Below are positions 34,914-47,144 of a DNA stretch of 64,000 nt, piece after piece (the first letter of the stretch is position 1; each line of letters starts with the position of its first letter). The DNA comes from Saccoglossus kowalevskii. Taxonomy: Eukaryota; Hemichordata; Enteropneusta; Harrimaniidae. Position numbers and translations under genes: made by a program. The notes under the pieces were generated by a model. The model was given only the letters and a program-made list of their open reading frames with translations, did no database searches and had not been told where the DNA came from. The stretch is taken from positions 71,545 to 135,544 of the forward strand of contig NW_003138337.1 in assembly GCF_000003605.2 (NCBI RefSeq). The letters run 5' to 3'.

Positions 34914-37900
34914 TTAAACCCACGGACCCCAACTTCCTCCTCGTCGTGCTGGGTCAGCACCCGTATCACAGTCCGGGAATTGCACGGGCACGGCTGTTTC
35001 ATTGTACTCCGCCAGCCTGTCTAAGAGAATGTTGACAATGCCGGGGAAAGTATCCGAAAGATCATCCTGTTCGTTTGGATCCGCAGCAATATTGTACAAC
35101 CAGACCATTTTACCAGGTTCATTCAAATAAATGTTTTTCATATTTGGATATTCAGCTGGAGTCACCCAGTAGTTGTGATCTGGAAATGGGATACAAATAA
35201 ATATTAGTGTTTGCTTCCAGAATACAGGTTTTCAGTGCGTATTTGTGCATGCATGCATGCATACATACATACATACATACAAATATACCCCGTATTATAC
35301 TCTCCCTCGATCAAATTATTTGGATCTATGATATCAAACACATCGCGCCACTATAACTTTGGCGTTTTTGATTACTCACGTGGATTGCCAGTTATGAGTT
35401 TCCATTCTCCCATTCTGATAGCAGCATGTACGTGGACATCAAATTTCTTGTGATCCCATTTAGTGTGGTTTGCGCATGCCTCACATGGTATTAATGGGTC
35501 AATGTTTATCAGAATCTCAGTTCTCTGCGATGGCCTACCAAGACTAAATAGATAAAACAACGGATGAGACATGTGAAAATGTAGTACCGGGGGTACTAGC
35601 ATTTTATCGAACTATTCTTGATTAAATACAGTAGCTTTTTACAATACCATGTTATCACAATTACTTTAGGAAGAGTTCGTGAAAATTCGGCACACGCACA
35701 ATGTAGTGTTTTAAAACAAGATGTCCATGCCCAACAGCATTGACGATGAAATCCATCTGCACTTGTTATGACTCCATATTTGGCATTTTGCAACCAACGA
35801 TAAACAACAACGATGCTATGTAAAATCTGCTATATCTGCCAAAATATGTTCAAGAAGTTTTTGAAGATGAAAAACATTTTCTTTTGAGCTGCTCATATTT
35901 TGAAAATGAAAGAAAAATCTTACTGAAAAAAAACTTACTGAAGAGAACAAAGACGTAGTATCCTTAAAAATTATGAAAAATAACATTGCGTTTTCACTAT
36001 ATCTAAAAAATATATACAAAGCACCACCTGTGTAAACCCCTGGGTAGGGAGAACCTTTACTTTGATGTATTTACTGTATTTTTATTACTTTCTGATTTAT
36101 TTGTAGCTGTTAGACCTTTTTTAGTTGTATGTTTTTAATTTTATTTTATAGTAACTGTATTTTCACCTTACTAGGTGTAAATCGTATAACTGTCTGAACT
36201 TTAATTGAAGCCTCGTGCATTTTGACCTTACCTGATCGTTTCCCACTGGTTATATCCATCCAAGGGCTTGGTACCACTCAATTCTCCACCAGCCACGTGC
36301 ACTAGCGTAGGAAACCAGTCTGATACGTGCATCAACTCCATATTCTCAGTACCCTGCATGTCTGGTGGCAATAACGGACTTGTGACAAACCCTACTGCTC
36401 GGATTCCACCTTCAAAGAGGGACGTTTTCCCACCCTTCAGCGGCCAACTGCATCCGCCATATGCAGTAGCTGCACCATTGTCTAGGTATGACAGAAACGT
36501 ACACGTCGTATCAATAGTGCATTAGTATAGTAACACGATCATGGCCAATTAGAACTTTGTGGCTTTCTGTACACAAATAACGACTAATTTCATAAATTAA
36601 AGATGAAATGTTAATATATGATCATGGTAGGTATGTTTTTGTACCACATACTTTTACAGTCTCCCTTAAACACACATGTTGTAGAATCAGACAGAGCACT
36701 AACGTAACTATGTATTAACGTTACTATCATTTGCACCTCAACGACGCAGTGCATAACAAGTATACTAGTATTACTCAAACGGGCTGATGTGAACTATGGT
36801 GGGCTGGACAGGACTGGGGTAGACTGGGCTGGAATAAGGTTCAGACTATGTTGGAGTGGACTGGAGTGGGGCTCAGACTATAATATAATACTGGGCTAGG
36901 CTTGAATTCATCGGGGTAGACTATAATGGACTTGATTAAAGTGGGGTTCAGGCTATACTGCACGATGAACTGTAGTGGCGTAGTTTACTCTAGGATGGCT
37001 AGACTGGACGCATAGAGCCAGAGTCAACCACTGGTGGCGCTGTTTAGTTTTGACATCTTTCAGTGACTCGCAAAGGTAGTCTTATATTATAAGGGAAGTA
37101 GCACTTGTTTAAATTTGGTGACCAGTTTAGTATGGTGAAAGCGTGTAGAGTCTTCTAATAGCCATAGGGTGGAGGTCAAGGCCAAAACTATATGCCTGCG
37201 GTGTTTCATGATAAATGCTTTCTAATAATTGCTCCTTAAAATAATATTCATGAGATATGTCTACTTCATAACCTTATTATTAGCATATTGTGTACACAAT
37301 GTGCATGCTTCAGGTGGCACTTATGTATTCCACAATACAAGCGTGACAGTGTCATGGTATAGTTGGTACAAAGTGTTCGTTGATCTATGAAGGGTAACGC
37401 CACATACCCGCTGTAAACTATGGGCCAATTCCTCAGTGTTCACATGGACAAATTCTGGCCATGTCTATGAAACTACATCTACACACACTTCCATTTAGTG
37501 AGGGGATCCCTTGAACTTCATATTCAACAGATCTTCTCATTACCAAAGTCTGACATAACCATCAACAACAACCAAGGCACAATCCTTCCCTCCCTTAAAA
37601 ACAATCAGCAAATTTTAAATAATCCATGTCTACGTAAAGCGGTAGGGTCGTCACCTGCGCACGCGCGGGAATTGAATTATTATGGGAATTTCCCATTCTG
37701 GCTCCCATAACACTGGTTGGGGAAAAACTAGGCTAGACTGGATTACACTGGACAAGTCAAGGAACAAATAATTAAATAATGAGAAGGGATCATTCACCTG
37801 TGGAAAATATAAATATCGTGTTATCCCAAAGTCCTGTATCTTTAAGTGCTCCTGTGACGTCGGCGATAGAATCATCCATACATGTTGCCATAGCAAGAAG

Positions 37901-40900
37901 AATTCGCCTGCTATTATCTTTGACGTCAGCATACATGTCTTCATATACCTTAGGTACCTCTAATGGAACATGCACAGCTCCAAAAGCTAGGTATAGAAAC
38001 AGTGGCTGCAATGGAAGAAGAAATAACTTTTCGTTAGCCATGCAGTAAAATGATAATTAACCATATGAGCGTCAAAGTCAGCATTCACTATGATTCACAG
38101 AATAAAAAAATGTTATATTTATCAGAGATTTGTTTTTCTTCATCATTTTGATCTAGACCTCCATTTGGTCAAACATATTACGAACAAATACTTAGACAAA
38201 ATGTTGCACCAATATTATGTTGGAATAATAATGGTGCTCAAATGGTTAATGACATTCAGATACACGCCACGGTGTAGTGTTTTTTTTTCTACTGGAAGGA
38301 ACGATTGTATAATTCTGAGCCAGACTCAAAAGATTTCTGATTGTTTCAACATCATGTGTCCTATGAAGAAGGTCCCTTCATGAATTGCATACCCAGATTG
38401 ATATATGGCGGGTGCTACCGAGTGGGATAATGCTCACTCATTTGCAAAACACCTGATATCACTTCTTGGTCTTAACCTCTCGGTTCATATAATATTATGT
38501 TGTACATGAATTGCTGTGATGCCCCAAAACTGATCATATTAGCATATTAATATCTCTATTACTGTATAACCCATACATTTGTGTAAATGTACTTTGTCCA
38601 TGAATATTGTTATATGTCTCTTGTACTTTGTTGAAATCCCAATATAACTATATAGTATAGATTATTGGATGGGTATGTCAGTGTTGCTTATATCGCAATG
38701 TGACCTTTGACGTTCCTTGTAATTATCGTTTGTAATCTTGAAAATGAGTTTCCTGTCATCACTAGTATTCAATGCCTGTTAGTGAGTTCCAAGCGATGAT
38801 TACAACACACGCTAAAAACGCAAAGACTCATGGGTAGACGCTTGTTTGTAAACAATGACATGCTATGGCCATCTGACGCATGCGCAGGTGACGACTCCTC
38901 GCTTTAATTTAACCGGAACTCACAATTGAAGTGTGGAAAGATACTTAAATAATGACATCAACGTTCAAAAATGTGGACTCACTTTTGATGGATTATGTTT
39001 TCTGATGACATCCTCAGCCTCTTTTGCCAATACGTGCGTCTGATAATGACCTTGATAGTATGGAGCAACATGTTCTTCATCATTTCTCCAGAGATCCGTT
39101 CCGCGCATGCGTAGTACGGTTTCGTTCTCAAACTTGCAGAATTTTCCCTTCTCGTAGGTGTAATAGTCAACTGCACAATTGTAAAATCCTGGAATTAAGA
39201 TTAATGTAATTATGTTCAATAGCAGAACTAGATTAAACATGTGAATTTATTGCAACGTTTGGAAAAGTAGAGCGTACGAGATTTGTTGCTGTGACAACTA
39301 TCAGTTGATTTGGCGCGTGGGGGCATATAACTGTCAACATTGGACAGAAAATTAGCATAATCAGCTTACCAGCGTGTTGCACTAATCATCCAATCAACTC
39401 CAAACTCAACATTTGTGAGGCTATTGTGTGAGTATCATGTCACTGGAATTTAACTTGATTTTCAAATACGTTTTTTTAACCTGTTACACAGACTTTGCGC
39501 TATTATTATTTTTGAACAATGGTATGACAAAAAAGTGGGTGATATCTTTATTTATTTATTTATTTACTTATTGACTCTTACACAATCCCCGGAGGGAAAG
39601 AAAATGGTCACAAAGTACAAGGAGAAAAATATATATAAAACATTATACTAAATAACAAATACAATCACTAAATAATTACTAAATAATACAAAATCTCTAA
39701 TAATACTAGCTAATACCAAAGGACCCGATAGGGGCGATAAATGTTCAGTGTTCTCACTAGCACACTAGACTTGACGGTAAAATTAATTTCACCTGAAATG
39801 ACAACTGAGCGCAGAATGAAACTTGTGGCTGCAAAACATAGTCACTACACGACGTCAGCAACTAATAGGCTCGATCGCGGTTAGTGAGTAGGATCACTAG
39901 TTCAAGCGTGTAAAACATTTTATCAAGTGAGGAACTCGTTTTTCAAGTTAAGCCATGTTCCGCAGCATTTTAAGTTGAATTATTATCCAGCTAGATACGA
40001 ACGAGACTGAAACAAAATGGCGGGTTATATGACGTTCCCGGAAAAGAAGTACCACGTGACACTGCCGGTCTGTTAGCACCGCATATATAATGAACTCACC
40101 GAAGAAACTGTCGAATCCACGTTTAGTAGGCAGGCACCCTTTAGTGTAGTGACCCAAGTGCCATTTACCAACCATGTGGGTGGAATATCCGGCTTCTTTT
40201 AGTTTTTGTGCGATTGTAACCTCATCAAGTGGCAGGCACGAACGCTGGTCAGGATTTATCACCGTGTGTTGTAGACCTGTGTGTATCTAAACGAAATAAA
40301 CCGTTTCATAAGTCTTAACGTAGTGCATGGCACAATGATATTTTGTATATACAACATGTACGTAAGTGTAACAATATAAAATACGTTTGTGAGACATATT
40401 AATGAGAGGGAACGCCACTGACTCGTCTTCGAAATGGGTCCTATGCAATGAAATACGTTGTTTATTTACACTAAATTCGAGCGCGCACTGGCACTTTAAA
40501 GGACGGCAGTCGTCGCGCCACGCATGCGCAAGATATATGGGTTTCATATAAACAAAGATGGCGACTTTGACTGTTGCGCAGATCAAAGCAGTACAAACTG
40601 AGACGATTCCAAGCTTTAATTAGGTAATTTGTAGGTGATTGGAAGGTATCGAACGCGTCACCGACGGTAATTAGTGCAAGTCGTGCCCAGGTCAAACCTC
40701 ATACTTGTGATTTCCATTTGAAGAGCGCATTGGATTGTGGGAAAATCAATGTTTATCATCGCAAATGTAGCACAAGCGCAGCGCGACGACCACCGCGCTT
40801 TAAGTCGGTCGATAAATACACTGATACACTTGTCTTGTCTTACTACATCACTAAAAATGCACGTTAAAGGGCGGTGGTCGTCGCGCCGCGTCCCGTTCGA

Positions 40901-41916
40901 TATGGGACTCATAGCGACGTATAGAACGTGTAAAATACATTGTTTATTTACATGAAATTCGAACACGCGCTGCGCGACGACCACCGCTCTTTAACAATTT
41001 GTAATTATTCGAAGACCAACGAGAACAGATTAGGAAGTTTCAAGTTAATTCATAAGTGTTTTGCTACTCATTGCGATGATGATATTGTGATTGTTTACGT
41101 GACATTCGGACGAGTAGCCTTAAATACGCCCAACCCGGCATGTATCAGACAGCCTGCCAAGTGACCATCGGTCGGGTATTAGTAAATATCGCGTACCTGA
41201 CAAAATGGCAGGATACCCACGATAGAGCAACGGACAGCAGGAGTCGGGACTGTAACTATCAATATTATTGGTTGATTTTAAAATATTATTAGTATTATTA
41301 TATAATTGTGAAACACAATAAATAAAAGAAGCGTGCACGTGAACTACGAGTATAGAGATTAGTGAGTGTCATGAACCGATGTTACCAGTGCTGTATTGAT
41401 CCATTGATCAAGTAAAACATAAGTTTTATCACGCTATATTCATCCCGTGATAATTCTGTTATAATAATAGGCCAGGAAACGAACAGGATTGTGTCATTGA
41501 CAAGAACCCTGCATGGGTACCGAGAACTACTGTAAAACGGTTAATTATTCACTGGGTTTTAATTTTGTTCAGCTTTATTTCGCTGACTGGAAAATGCACT
41601 AAATTAAAACCCAGTGAATATGTAAAATTGAGCATAGAACACATTATCTAAATGATAAAACCGTGAATTTTAAATCAGTGAAATTTAAACCCAGTGAACA
41701 TTAGCCATTTTACAGTAACTTCGGAATCATCACCCGTCGAAAATGTACGTACAAACGGCGTGGCACGTTTTGCCATCGTATGATGCGTAGGCCGATGTTA
41801 CTAAAATCACTGTGTGTTCATGTACAATTTTCCCTGCATATACCAGTAATAGTGACAATATATTCTGTAATATCTCATATCATGTACGTATTCACGTAAT
41901 TATATTATCATATTAT

Positions 41917-42012
<96 letters not shown>

Positions 42013-42802
42013 TTATATTATTTATTATATATATAAGTGAACGATAGAAGCCAAACACACTTTAAATGAAAATGAAATTAAACGAATTTTGTCGTATATT
42101 ATAATAAGTTTTTTTTATCCCCCTTTAAATATATAAAATTATACGTTATGCTCACGCATACATATGGAATAATTATTTGGGAATCAATAATTATGTGCAT
42201 GCGTAGACTAACATAATAATTCGTTAGACTACTGCGAGGTACAGTCACGCAATATGGTGGGATACCTCTACGTAACGAATGCGTCACATGTGAGTTACTC
42301 ACTCGCCGCGACGCCCATGCATCCTTCCCTTCCACAATCCCCTGAAATATTATAATCCAGCATCATCATGATTATAATTTAATATACACACATTTGGTGG
42401 CTGGCGTATGACGTCTAATCGAATATTTTACATTGCGTTTGGTCATTTTAGTGATTAATATAATCGACGGGTCAATATGTATTTGAATACGGGCGGATCT
42501 AAAGCGTAGGGCCAGGGGGAGGGGACACGAACAATTTATCATTGTGCAAACTGTACCTGGTATCGCCCTGACATTAACTGACTTCTTGTCGGTGTGCACA
42601 TCGGTTGGACATAGTAGTTCTCCAATTTGATCCCTTCACTCGCCAGTTTATCCAGATGAGGGGTCTGAACTCTGGATCCATGGTAACCTATATCATGCCA
42701 ACCCAGCTCGTCCGCTAGCACAAACACTATGTTAGGTTGGCTACTCCTCGCTACGGCACATCGCAGCAATATACACGCTACCACGACCCCCGAAATTGTC
42801 AT
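34914..42802 (-). CDS. ARSB: Arylsulfatase B-like (N-acetylgalactosamine-4-sulfatase family)
   Basis: Seven exons join in frame to 508 codons plus TAA: 42557-42802, 40100-40286, 38983-39188, 37798-38005, 36232-36481, 35380-35543, 34914-35179. Residues 1-19 form a signal peptide, placing the enzyme in the secretory/lysosomal route. The sulfatase signature CTPTR starts at Cys69, which must become formylglycine. Lys123 and His125 (VGKWHLG), His225, Asp283-Asn284 and Lys301 match human ARSB Lys145, His147, His242, Asp300-Asn301 and Lys318. The C-terminus WGPWV matches human WGPWM. The first metal pair reads Asp31-Glu32 instead of Asp-Asp. The family hydrolyses sulfate esters, in vertebrates from dermatan and chondroitin sulfate; the substrate here is inferred, and ARSI/ARSJ-type paralogues are alternatives. 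Introns hold LINE and MITE remains. Confidence 0.92.
35810..36190 (+). mobile_element. LINE 3' fossil inside a sulfatase intron
   Basis: The plus strand reads [20 protein letters not shown] after a Cys-rich CKICYICQ stretch, the zinc-knuckle tail of CR1/Jockey-like ORF2 proteins. It is antisense to the host gene and interrupted by stops. Confidence 0.6.
36780..37010. repeat. Degenerate GGACTGGAGTGG-type tandem repeat
   Basis: Many variants of (T)AGACTGGGCTGGA / GTGGGGTTCAGRCTAT recur at about 20-40 bp spacing within a sulfatase intron. Non-coding. Confidence 0.6.
37635..37676. mobile_element. MITE family M1, left-end fragment
   Basis: Reads TAAAGCGGTAGGGTCGTCAC.. to GGGAATTGA and then stops matching. 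The complementary right part of an M1 element begins at 38783. Confidence 0.65.
38783..38907. mobile_element. MITE family M1, right-end fragment
   Basis: Begins at TGAGTTCCAAGCG and continues through CATGGGTAGACGCTTG to the terminal CTCGCTTTAA. It lacks the ~40-bp left end. Confidence 0.75.
39546..39760 (-). mobile_element. LINE/SINE-type 3' tail on the minus strand
   Basis: A (TTTA)n run on the plus strand is followed by ACTCTTACACAATCCCCGG, i.e. on the minus strand ..GGGGATTGTGTAAGAGTCAA then an (AAAT)n tail, a frequent retroposon 3' end in invertebrates. Only the tail is left. Confidence 0.45.
40443..40498. mobile_element. MITE family M3 fragment
   Basis: GAAATACGTTGTTTATTTAC and AAATTCGAGCGCGCACTG match the right half of M3. 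It directly abuts the M2 copy at 40496. Confidence 0.55.
40496..40802. mobile_element. MITE family M2 copy
   Basis: Bounded by TTAA, ends TTAAAGGACGGCAGTCGTCG and ..CGACGACCACCGCGCTTTAA. Shares over 300 bp with 26486-26810. Located in a sulfatase intron. Open frames on both strands are the element. Confidence 0.75.
40864..40994. mobile_element. MITE family M3, complete copy
   Basis: 131 bp between TTAA sites with inverted ends TTAAAGGGCGGTGGTCGTCG and ..CGACGACCACCGCTCTTTAA. Lies 61 bp from an M2 copy. Confidence 0.8.
41528..41717. mobile_element. MITE family T3 copy
   Basis: A 190-bp element with ends TACTGTAAAACGGTTAATTA and ..GCCATTTTACAGTA. The interior repeats TTCACTGGGTTTTAATTT and its mirror. 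Lies in the first sulfatase intron. Confidence 0.75.
41920..42012. repeat. (TTTA)n microsatellite
   Basis: About 23 uninterrupted tetranucleotide units. It yields a run of Ile/Tyr/Leu/Phe codons in one frame that is not a protein. Confidence 0.97.
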
Positions 42803-42829
42803 CGCGAAACCAGTACAAGTACCCGTCTG

Positions 42830-43390
42830 CGTTATATTTATTCTGTCAGCAGGGCTCCAACAAACGCTGCAACGAACGGGTATAATATTTTATAATGATG
42901 GATTGACTTGGAAAGCGGAAAAATACATTCAATTTGAAACAAAATAAAACTAACAAATTCAACTCAAAAATTCCACTACATTTGTTCGTAATTTTTAAAA
43001 TATCAGTTACCTCTAGCAGCATATTGGTTCACCCCTAAGTGACACAATCAACGTATCGGCACAGGCTGCTACCCGTACAATGAACACACAATCCGACTGT
43101 GTGCTGTACTATATCTATATCCAAGCCATTGGAGTTTCATGTTTATTAAGTACTGTGACAACAGCTTGCGTCGAAATATATTAAACATAATAACAGACAT
43201 CCATCACGACGAGAGGGCAGGGGCATATTCGTATCTGTAATTGCGAAAGTGGAGTGTCAACAGCATTGGTCGAAGTGTTATCAGCGAATTGAAATTACAA
43301 CAATTAATACGTTGCTTGTAAATATAGGGTTTTCTGCCAGTCGTCCATTGGTGTATCGATCGATGGTAACATATTCCTCTTATATCACAA
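42830..43390. promoter_or_regulatory. Presumed sulfatase 5' flank
   Basis: No canonical TATA box or CpG cluster is evident. The stretch between the start codon at 42802 and the M1 MITE at 43394 has no supported gene and is assumed to contain the 5' UTR and promoter. Confidence 0.3.
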
Positions 43391-43393
43391 AAA

Positions 43394-43558
43394 TTAAAGC
43401 GGGGGTGTCGTCACCTACGCATGCGTCAGGTGGCCATAGCGTGTCATTGTTTACAAACAAGCGTCTACCCATGAGCCTTTGCGTTCTTAGCGTGTGTTGT
43501 TATCATCGCTTGGGACTCAATTCCTCCGCGTGCGCAGTTGACGACCCTTCCGCTTTAA
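43394..43558. mobile_element. MITE family M1, complete copy, inverted
   Basis: 165 bp between TTAA sites, the same length as the 22592 copy but in reverse orientation. Ends TTAAAGCGGGGGTGTCGTCA and ..GACGACCCTTCCGCTTTAA. Lies about 0.6 kb upstream of the sulfatase start. Confidence 0.8.
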
Positions 43559-43940
43559 ACCTGTGTATTCTGTAACATAAAAATAATACGATTGAGCTGA
43601 AGTGAACTGAAACTCGACGACGCGAAGTGAAATGACGTGGTTGCCATGCTAATATATGTAAGCATTCCGAACAGACGAATGAATATAAATATTAAAAATG
43701 TATTTATTATACGGGTTTGGCACTGCTAGCAAAAGTCATTACCTCGTCTATATATCTTTTACAATTTTAGGGTAAATAACGGTGCTGTCAATTTAATGTC
43801 CAAGCACATCAAATATGTTAATGATATGTACAAATAATTATAATAATTGTTGCGTTACCAAAGACACATTGTAATATTGTCCATGCATTACATGTGTGGC
43901 ACAGTTTAATCATTAACATATACCACGTGTCTAATTTAAA

Positions 43941-44151
43941 TACTGTGTAATGACTAATTTTCACTGGGTTTAAATTTCACTGTTTTACCATTTCAGGCAT
44001 ATTCAGTGGGTTTTAAATTCACGGTTTTATCATTTAGATAATGTGTTCTATGCTAAATTTTACATATTCACTGGGTTTTAATTTAGCACATTTTCCAGTC
44101 AGCGAAATAAGCTAAATTAAAACCCAGTGAATAATTAATCCCTTTACAGTA
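43941..44151. mobile_element. MITE family T3 copy, inverted
   Basis: Starts TACTGTGTAATGACTAATTT and ends AATCCCTTTACAGTA. It holds the same TTCACTGGGTTTTAATTT blocks as 41528-41717 in the opposite orientation. Confidence 0.75.
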
Positions 44152-44189
44152 CGTTGAGCATAAACAACACTGCCCTGTCATTTGTGATT

Positions 44190-44750
44190 GCAACGGTAGG
44201 ATGTAATATAGCTGTTGTCCCAGTGATGACAGTATGCTGAGACTGTGGTACAATGTTGTTCACTGAGGTGCAATGTGTTAGACTTGCGCTCACAGTGGTA
44301 AAATGTATGGACTGTGGTCACAGTGATGACAGTATGCTGAGACTGTGGTACAATGTTGTTCACTGAGGTGCAATGTGTTAGACTTGCGCTCACAGTGGTA
44401 AAATGTATTGGACTTGTGGTCACAGTGGTCGCAGTGTGTCAAACCTGATGTCACAGCTGTTACATTATAATATCCTGATTGGTTTTATTAATTTTGAATA
44501 CAACATAATCAAATTAAAAAATACACTCTGTGATCACAAGCCTGTACCACTGTGACTTCACCACTGTGACTTCACTTCTAACACACTGTTACCAGTGTAA
44601 CAACAGCCTTAATGCTAAGTTTGCACTACTGTAACCACAAATCTAACGCACCGAACCACTGACCACAGCTTTAATGCACTGTGCCAATATGACAACGTAT
44701 CTAACACATTGTACCACTGTGACTTCACTTCAAACACACTGTTACCACTC
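44190..44750. repeat. 100-bp tandem duplication in a larger degenerate array
   Basis: Two nearly identical 100-bp units (44221-44320 and 44321-44415) begin CAGTGATGACAGTATGCTGA. Right of 44520 a degenerate series of ACTGTGACTTCACTTCTAAC-like words continues on the opposite strand, giving the block an overall inverted layout. Confidence 0.8.
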
Positions 44751-44934
44751 GGTGTATATTACAACATGGAGGTGATACATAAACAAGGTGCATTTAGTTG
44801 TAAGGTACAAAACACGTTGTTCGTTGACAGAACAATTCAGTGAATCTTGTTACCAATCTTTTCTTGCCATAGTGTGCAAATGTATTGTTTTTATTCGTCC
44901 ACACCCTGTATTTCCCCCCCAAAATACTGTAGAA

Positions 44935-45127
44935 TAATTTATTTTAGCTGGAATTAATTTTCGCTGAATAGACTTTTTTTGGACTTTATATACAATTTAT
45001 TTTCACTGATTTTTGACAGTTTGAAAGTAAAACATAGGAAAAAAGGTATATTCACAGGATTTCATTTTCACTGAATCATTCCTTCAGCGAAAATTAATTC
45101 CAAGCGAAAATAAAGTATTTTACAGTA
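44935..45127. mobile_element. MITE family T1, complete 193-bp copy
   Basis: Inverted ends TACTGTAGAATAATTTATTT and ..AATAAAGTATTTTACAGTA with AGCTGGAATTAATTTTCGCT next to the left end and its mirror on the right. This is the reference copy for the family here. Confidence 0.8.
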
Positions 45128-45129
45128 AC

Positions 45130-46880
45130 CGCTAAAACCCTATTACCGATTAAGCCATTAGAGGGCGCTAATGCACTATTTAGTCATTCGATACAGACAA
45201 AACATAAATTAGAGTACACTGCATTGAATGATTTTATATATAATATATTTATATACGTTTTATGAATTCACATGATGGTTGAAACATCCTGGAAAATCAC
45301 AGTGTCTTAACGGATGAATACTGTCTGTATGAAATTACTCAACGGTCAGAGTGGCGTTTGTTCCGACTGCTACTTGAAAATTAATGTTTCGCAATTAAAA
45401 CGAGCCGTGCAGAACTATAATGACAATACTACTTGAATTACCAATTTATGTAATTTATAATATTTATATAATTTATTTGTTTTAAACAAATTTAATAGAA
45501 TCTAAGTCCCGCGTAAATAATTTATTAATATAAATACATTTTTTATAATTTTTTTATAAATAAATAAACGGGACCTTTGGATTTGAATGTAGCGAGATGG
45601 TCGTCGGAGATAAATGCTTTATCAATTTACATTAAAACGATCATGTCTAATTGAAAAGTATAGTAGCATAAGGCATATTTAAAAATGTTATGGAGTGGAA
45701 ATCGTAGTATAACAAATTCGAAACAAAGAAACGGTCAGAAACCAAAAACCAAATAAATAGTAAGTTCAGTTAATTACTAGTTGTCTAAACGTCTCTCACG
45801 TCAAATATCACCCGGGGACATCGTAGTACACGCCTCGCTGCTTTATGACAAATTATAACTGTTCTTGGGCGAGATAGTTTGTTTCCTTTTTCGCCAAATC
45901 TATCTATATATTGAATTGACACGTTGTATGTACGGCCACCATGTGCATCACGAACTAAGTCTGGACAAGCCTACAAGTATAGCTGACCGCATTCGAACTG
46001 AATATTACGTGCACAGAAAATGGTCTATTCAGCGTTTTATTTAGAGTGACCATCCCAGAACGCAACGTAGATCATGGATGAATGGATGGATGAACCATGG
46101 ATGGATGAATAATAAATAACAAACTACGGACATTTAAACATGCTTCCAACGAAATGCCCGACGGAGCGCTTCATCGTTTTAAACAGACGGATACGCCACT
46201 ACGCAACAGTAATCGTTCCGAAGAGAGAAACCCCAAAAGCGAATAATTAAAGTGGATTAATGACAAAACAGGCGTACATAAGTTGAATCTCAGACATCAC
46301 TGATAACCTGTGATATTAAATGTACAAAATATCTATTTGTCTCATGAATTATTGTTATATTTTCGTGAATAATATTCGTACTGCATAATATATATCTTAT
46401 ACAATAGAACTACATTGCATGAAAGAACCTAAACATTTGATATAATATCAACGGAGTTACAGTATCTTAACCCGCCCCAATACACGAGAAGTCCTTATAT
46501 AATAAATTAAATGCAACAGAACTTGACCTCCTTAATTATGACATGGCTAAAGTCAGACTTCTGAACCCGCTATACACATTCAAACTGTGTCATTTTTTTC
46601 TGAAAAAAACCCTAGAATATACCTTTCTCATACACAAATCCAACAAGTGTTTTTGAGTGCATTCATTCAGCAACGAATTGTAATTGAGCATAAATTGTAC
46701 AGTTAACGAATCAATGTTCAGGTAAATCATGATGATATTACTGGTATCACTTTTGGCACAATGAAGACATTGAGCTCATTTAATAAACAGTATACGTACT
46801 TTATAAAACATGATTGAACATTTGTTCTATATAACGTAGTATGACTAAACTGTATATCTCCATGTAATGGTGTAATTTTT
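45130..46880. other. Intergenic DNA downstream of the PIDD-like gene
   Basis: AT-rich unique sequence with a short ATGGATGA-type simple repeat near 46073-46110. No gene is recognisable. Confidence 0.45.
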
Positions 46881-46887
46881 AGAACAT

Positions 46888-47144
46888 TCATGTGAGCTGT
46901 TCAATTTTCATAACATGAGTAGCCAAGTTACACATATTCAGACCATCTAACAGTTGTTTTAACGTAGCATTGTCACCCATCTTGATGAACCACAATTTTA
47001 ACATTCGTTGTATCTTGGCTTTCACAGTAGGGATTCTCTTTATTTCATCGACGTCAGAGGGATCGAGCTCAACTTTCCTTGCGAAAAACAAAAGCTCTTC
47101 GCAAACCATGTTCCTAACTAGGTAATCAACAGCTGGCTTCAGTT
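46888..47144 (-). other. Death domain exon
   Basis: 85 residues: helices around VDYLVRNMVCEELLFFARKV, the D-x-x-D-x-x-E-like DPSDVDEIKR, the conserved Trp in LKLWFIKMGDNAT, and LLDGLNMCNLATHV. The DD ends five residues before the stop, as in PIDD1, where it recruits RAIDD. Confidence 0.75.

Noticed and set aside
36268-36525. Plus-strand frames opposite sulfatase exons (also 37779-38048 and 39024-39209)
   Set aside because: Antisense shadows of exons that match arylsulfatase B.
38965-39240. Hydrophobic N-terminal extension of the third sulfatase exon, looking like a signal peptide
   Set aside because: It is intron sequence upstream of a good acceptor at 39189-39190; the true signal peptide is in the exon at 42557-42802.
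41812-42036. Repetitive Phe/Ile/Tyr/Leu open frame
   Set aside because: Product of the (TTTA)n microsatellite.
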